Translations under genes and position numbers: made by a program
Notes under the pieces: generated by a model
The model's database searches: none
What the model saw: only the letters and a program-made list of their open reading frames with translations
What the model was told of the DNA's origin: nothing
In this document: piece after piece, positions 5,678 to 8,238 of the stretch
Numbering within the stretch: the first letter of the stretch is position 1
Layout: each line of letters begins with the position of its first letter
NCBI GenBank assembly: GCA_041486365.1
Contig: JBGPLH010000134.1
Span: 1 to 8,238 of the forward strand
Source of the DNA: JBGPLH01 sp041486365 [NCBI: Thermodesulfobacteriota bacterium]
GTDB taxonomy: Bacteria > JAUYMQ01
Length of the DNA stretch: 8,238 nucleotides
Reading direction: 5' to 3'

Positions 5678-8238
5678 AGATCTCCGACATCAGCATCCGG
5701 CGCCCGGTGCTGGCCATGGTGATGAGCATCATCATCGTGCTCTTCGGCGCCATCGCGATCGCGCGCCTCCCGGTGCGCGAGTACCCCGACGTCGACCCGC
5801 CGATCGTCTCGGTCACGACCATATTCCCGGGCGCCAATCCCCGCGTGGTGGAGACCGAGGTCACCGAGCACCTCGAGGAGCAGATCAACGGGATCGAGGG
5901 GATCCGCACGCTTGTCTCCCAGTCCCGCGAGCAGGTGTCGCTCATCACGATCGAGTTCACCCTCGACCGGGACGTGGACGTAGCGGCCCAGGACGTCCGC
6001 GACCGGGTGCTCCGGGCCCGGAACGAGCTCCCCCAAGACATCGAGGAACCGATCATCGCCAAGCAGGACGCGGACGCGAGCCCGGTCCTGTGGATTGGGC
6101 TCTCCGGCGATCGCTTCACGCAACTGGAGCTGTCCGACTACGCCGACCGGGTCCTGAAGGAGAGCCTCCAGACGCTCCCCGGTGTCGCCTCCGTGATCAT
6201 CGGCGGCGAGCGGAAGTACGCCATGCGCCTGTGGATCGACGCCGACAAGCTGGCCGCCTACCAGCTCACGGTCGGGGACGTGGCCGACGCGCTCCGCCGC
6301 GAGAACGTCGAGATCCCCTCCGGGCGGATCGAGAGCCGGTCGCGGGAGTTCACCGTCCGCACGGCCGGTCAGATGAGCACGCCCGAGCAGTTCAACGCCA
6401 TGATCATCGCGAACAAGGCGGGTCAGCCCATCCACATCCGCGACGTGGGATACGCGGAGCTGGGGGCCGAGGACGACCGCAAGCTCGTGCGGTTCAACGG
6501 CAACCCCGCCATCGGGCTGGGGGTGGTGAAGCAGTCCAAGGCCAACACGATCGACGTGGCCCGGGCCGTGCGCGGCGAGATCGAGCGCCTTCGCCCGTCG
6601 CTGCCGGCGGGGATGGATATGATCGTGGCTTTCGACTCCTCCCGCTTCATCGAGGAATCGATCGCCGAGGTCAAGAGCACGCTATGGCAGGCGGGCGTGC
6701 TCGTGGTGCTGGTCATCTTCCTGTTCCTCCGAACGCTGCGGGGGACCCTGATCCCGGCCGTGACCATTCCCGTCTCCGTGATCGGGACCTTCACGCTGCT
6801 CTACTTCCTCGGCTATACGATCAACATCATCACCCTGCTCGGGCTCACCCTCTCGATCGGCCTGGTCGTGGACGACGCGATCGTGGTGCTGGAGAACATC
6901 TACCGGCGGATCGAGGCGGGCGACGACCGGATGCGGGCTGCCTTCGAAGGCATGAAGGAGATCGGCTTCGCCGTCGTGGCCACCTCCGTCGCGCTCGTGG
7001 CCGTGTTCGTGCCCCTGGCCTTCCTCACGGGTGCCACGGGGCGGCTCTTCAAGGAGTTCGGCGTCACCCTCGCCTCCGCGGTGATCATCTCCACCTTCGT
7101 GGCCCTCACGCTCTCCCCGATGATGAGCTCGCGGATCCTGAAGAAGAGCGAGCGCCACGGCCGCATCTACACCTTCCTCGAAAACGGCCTGAACGCGCTC
7201 AGCCGCTTCTACGATCGCCTGCTCCGATGGGCGGTGGCGCACCGGGGGCGCGTGCTGGCCATCGCGCTGGGGTGGGCCGCGGTGGCCGGGGTCCTGTTCA
7301 CCTGGCTCCCCAAGGAATTCATCCCCTCCGAGGACCGGGGCTCCGTGTTCGTGTTCACGCAGGCCCCGGAGGGCTCGACGTTGCAGTACACCGACCGCTA
7401 TATGAAGGACGCCGAGCGGATCATGACGAGCCAACCCGAGGTGGAGAAGCTGTTCAGCGTCATCGCGCTCGGGCTGAACGCGCCCGGCGAGGTGAGCTCC
7501 GGCGGCATGTTCGCGATGCTCAAGCCCCGAGACGAGCGCGAGCGATCGAGCCAAACGCTCGTGCAAGCGCTCTTTCCCCAGATGATGTCCATTCCCGGGA
7601 TGCTCGCCTTCCCTATCAACCCGCCGGCCCTAGGGCAGTCCTTCGTGTCACAGCCCGTGGAGTTCGTGGTCCAGGGCCCCTCTCTCCCCGAGCTGGCGAA
7701 GGCCAACGACGCGATCCTCGCCGAGGCGCGGGCTATCCCCGGGCTGGTCAACGTCGACTCGAATCTCAAGCTCAACAAGCCCGAGCTCGAGGTGGAGATC
7801 GACCGAAACCGGGCGAGCGATCTGGGCGTCTCGGTGCGCGACATCGCCTCCGCTCTCCAGATCCTGCTCGGTGGGCAGCATCTCTCGGACTTCAAGCGGG
7901 GCGCCAAGCAGTACGAGGTGAAGGTGCAGCTGCGGGGCGTGGACCGCGCGAACCCGCAGGATCTCGAACGGCTTTACGTGCGCGGCTCCCACGGCGAGAT
8001 GGTGCAGCTCTCCAGCGTGGTCAAGGTCCGCGAGACCGTGGCCCCCCGATCGCTCAACCACTACCAGCGCGTGCGCGCGGCCACCATCACGGCGAGTGTC
8101 GCCCCCGGCTTCGCCCTCGGCAAGATCCTGGACCAGCTTCAAGCAGTAGCGAACAAGCACCTCCCGCCGGGCTTCACGACGGCGCTCGCGGGGCAGTCCC
8201 GCGAGTTCAAGGAATCGGGGACGGCGCTGTACTTCACC
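5674..8238 (+). CDS. RND efflux pump inner-membrane subunit, HAE1 (AcrB-like) family, 3' end beyond window
   Basis: This proton-driven multidrug-type exporter is open for 855 codons to the window's last base. Family members are usually about 1,030-1,060 residues, so roughly the last fifth is missing. TM1 lies at about 12-30 after ISDISIRRPV. A periplasmic porter domain (about 31-335) carries VREYPDVDPPIVSVTT and FPGANPRVVETEV. TM2 to TM6 fall near 337-353, 362-382, 386-408, 434-452 and 462-484. The TM4 motif GLVVDDAIVVLENIY (396-410) supplies the proton-relay pair Asp400/Asp401, equivalent to AcrB Asp407/Asp408. TM7 is at 525-545, then comes the second porter domain (about 546-845), and the window stops at the entry to TM8. 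Partner relay residues of TM10-11 are not visible. The GTG start at 5674 overlaps the adaptor stop as GTGA and has a strong GGGAGG (5662-5667) six bases upstream, implying coupled translation. Substrates cannot be predicted. The MdtB/MdtC or MexB/MexF type is possible, but heavy-metal (CusA) type is not indicated. Confidence 0.95.
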   Translation, partial: MKISDISIRRPVLAMVMSIIIVLFGAIAIARLPVREYPDVDPPIVSVTTIFPGANPRVVETEVTEHLEEQINGIEGIRTLVSQSREQVSLITIEFTLDRDVDVAAQDVRDRVLRARNELPQDIEEPIIAKQDADASPVLWIGLSGDRFTQLELSDYADRVLKESLQTLPGVASVIIGGERKYAMRLWIDADKLAAYQLTVGDVADALRRENVEIPSGRIESRSREFTVRTAGQMSTPEQFNAMIIANKAGQPIHIRDVGYAELGAEDDRKLVRFNGNPAIGLGVVKQSKANTIDVARAVRGEIERLRPSLPAGMDMIVAFDSSRFIEESIAEVKSTLWQAGVLVVLVIFLFLRTLRGTLIPAVTIPVSVIGTFTLLYFLGYTINIITLLGLTLSIGLVVDDAIVVLENIYRRIEAGDDRMRAAFEGMKEIGFAVVATSVALVAVFVPLAFLTGATGRLFKEFGVTLASAVIISTFVALTLSPMMSSRILKKSERHGRIYTFLENGLNALSRFYDRLLRWAVAHRGRVLAIALGWAAVAGVLFTWLPKEFIPSEDRGSVFVFTQAPEGSTLQYTDRYMKDAERIMTSQPEVEKLFSVIALGLNAPGEVSSGGMFAMLKPRDERERSSQTLVQALFPQMMSIPGMLAFPINPPALGQSFVSQPVEFVVQGPSLPELAKANDAILAEARAIPGLVNVDSNLKLNKPELEVEIDRNRASDLGVSVRDIASALQILLGGQHLSDFKRGAKQYEVKVQLRGVDRANPQDLERLYVRGSHGEMVQLSSVVKVRETVAPRSLNHYQRVRAATITASVAPGFALGKILDQLQAVANKHLPPGFTTALAGQSREFKESGTALYFT

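Noticed and set aside
5538-8160. Several antisense open frames opposite the RND pump
   Set aside because: The + strand frame is an unmistakable HAE1 pump throughout. The antisense products are charged and low in complexity, with no family motifs.
1-8238. CRISPR arrays, RNA genes, insertion sequences, toxin-antitoxin or defence genes
   Set aside because: I looked on both strands and found no regularly spaced repeats, tRNA or rRNA signatures, transposase motifs or small gene pairs. The space is almost fully occupied by transporter and SDR genes.

Overview
The window is GC-rich (roughly two-thirds G+C by eye, with nearly every third codon position G or C). All the genes I can support lie on the + strand and are closely packed. 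A lipoprotein periplasmic adaptor followed by an inner-membrane RND pump means a diderm (Gram-negative-type) bacterium. Phylum cannot be fixed from this stretch. The pump and transporter sequences would fit a GC-rich lineage such as Acidobacteria, Myxococcota/Deltaproteobacteria or a related uncultured group, but that is a guess. I see no rRNA, tRNA, CRISPR array, transposase or other sign of a mobile element.

Region 1 (1-3392) is the end of a drug/solute export operon of the YbhF-YbhS-YbhR type. It holds the last codons of an upstream gene (probably a first ABC ATPase), a complete ABC ATPase resembling the C-terminal half of YbhF, and two ABC-2 permeases that each have a large extracytoplasmic domain. 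The genes overlap by 11, 4 and 4 bases, so they are almost certainly translationally coupled. The ATPases would energise a heterodimeric permease pair. A HlyD-like adaptor is expected further upstream but is outside the window.

Region 2 (3393-4573) holds one stand-alone gene for a classical NAD(H)-type short-chain dehydrogenase/reductase (SDR), with about 180 bp of leader and about 160 bp of trailer. Its substrate cannot be told from the sequence. The trailer contains the most striking non-coding element of the window, a perfect 11-bp inverted repeat. This repeat overlaps the -35 region of a plausible promoter for the next operon.

Region 3 (4574-8238) is a second export operon: a lipoprotein membrane-fusion (adaptor) protein and, overlapping it by 4 bases, an HAE1-type RND pump. 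The pump's first 855 residues are present and it runs off the right edge. A TolC-type outer-membrane channel is not in the window and may follow downstream.

Overall this is a two-exporter locus of known protein families, and I did not find a convincing undescribed system. The points most worth a second look are the inverted repeat/promoter overlap at 4487-4529, the Gly/Ser/Pro/Asp-rich insertion in the first permease, and the lone SDR between two unrelated efflux operons.
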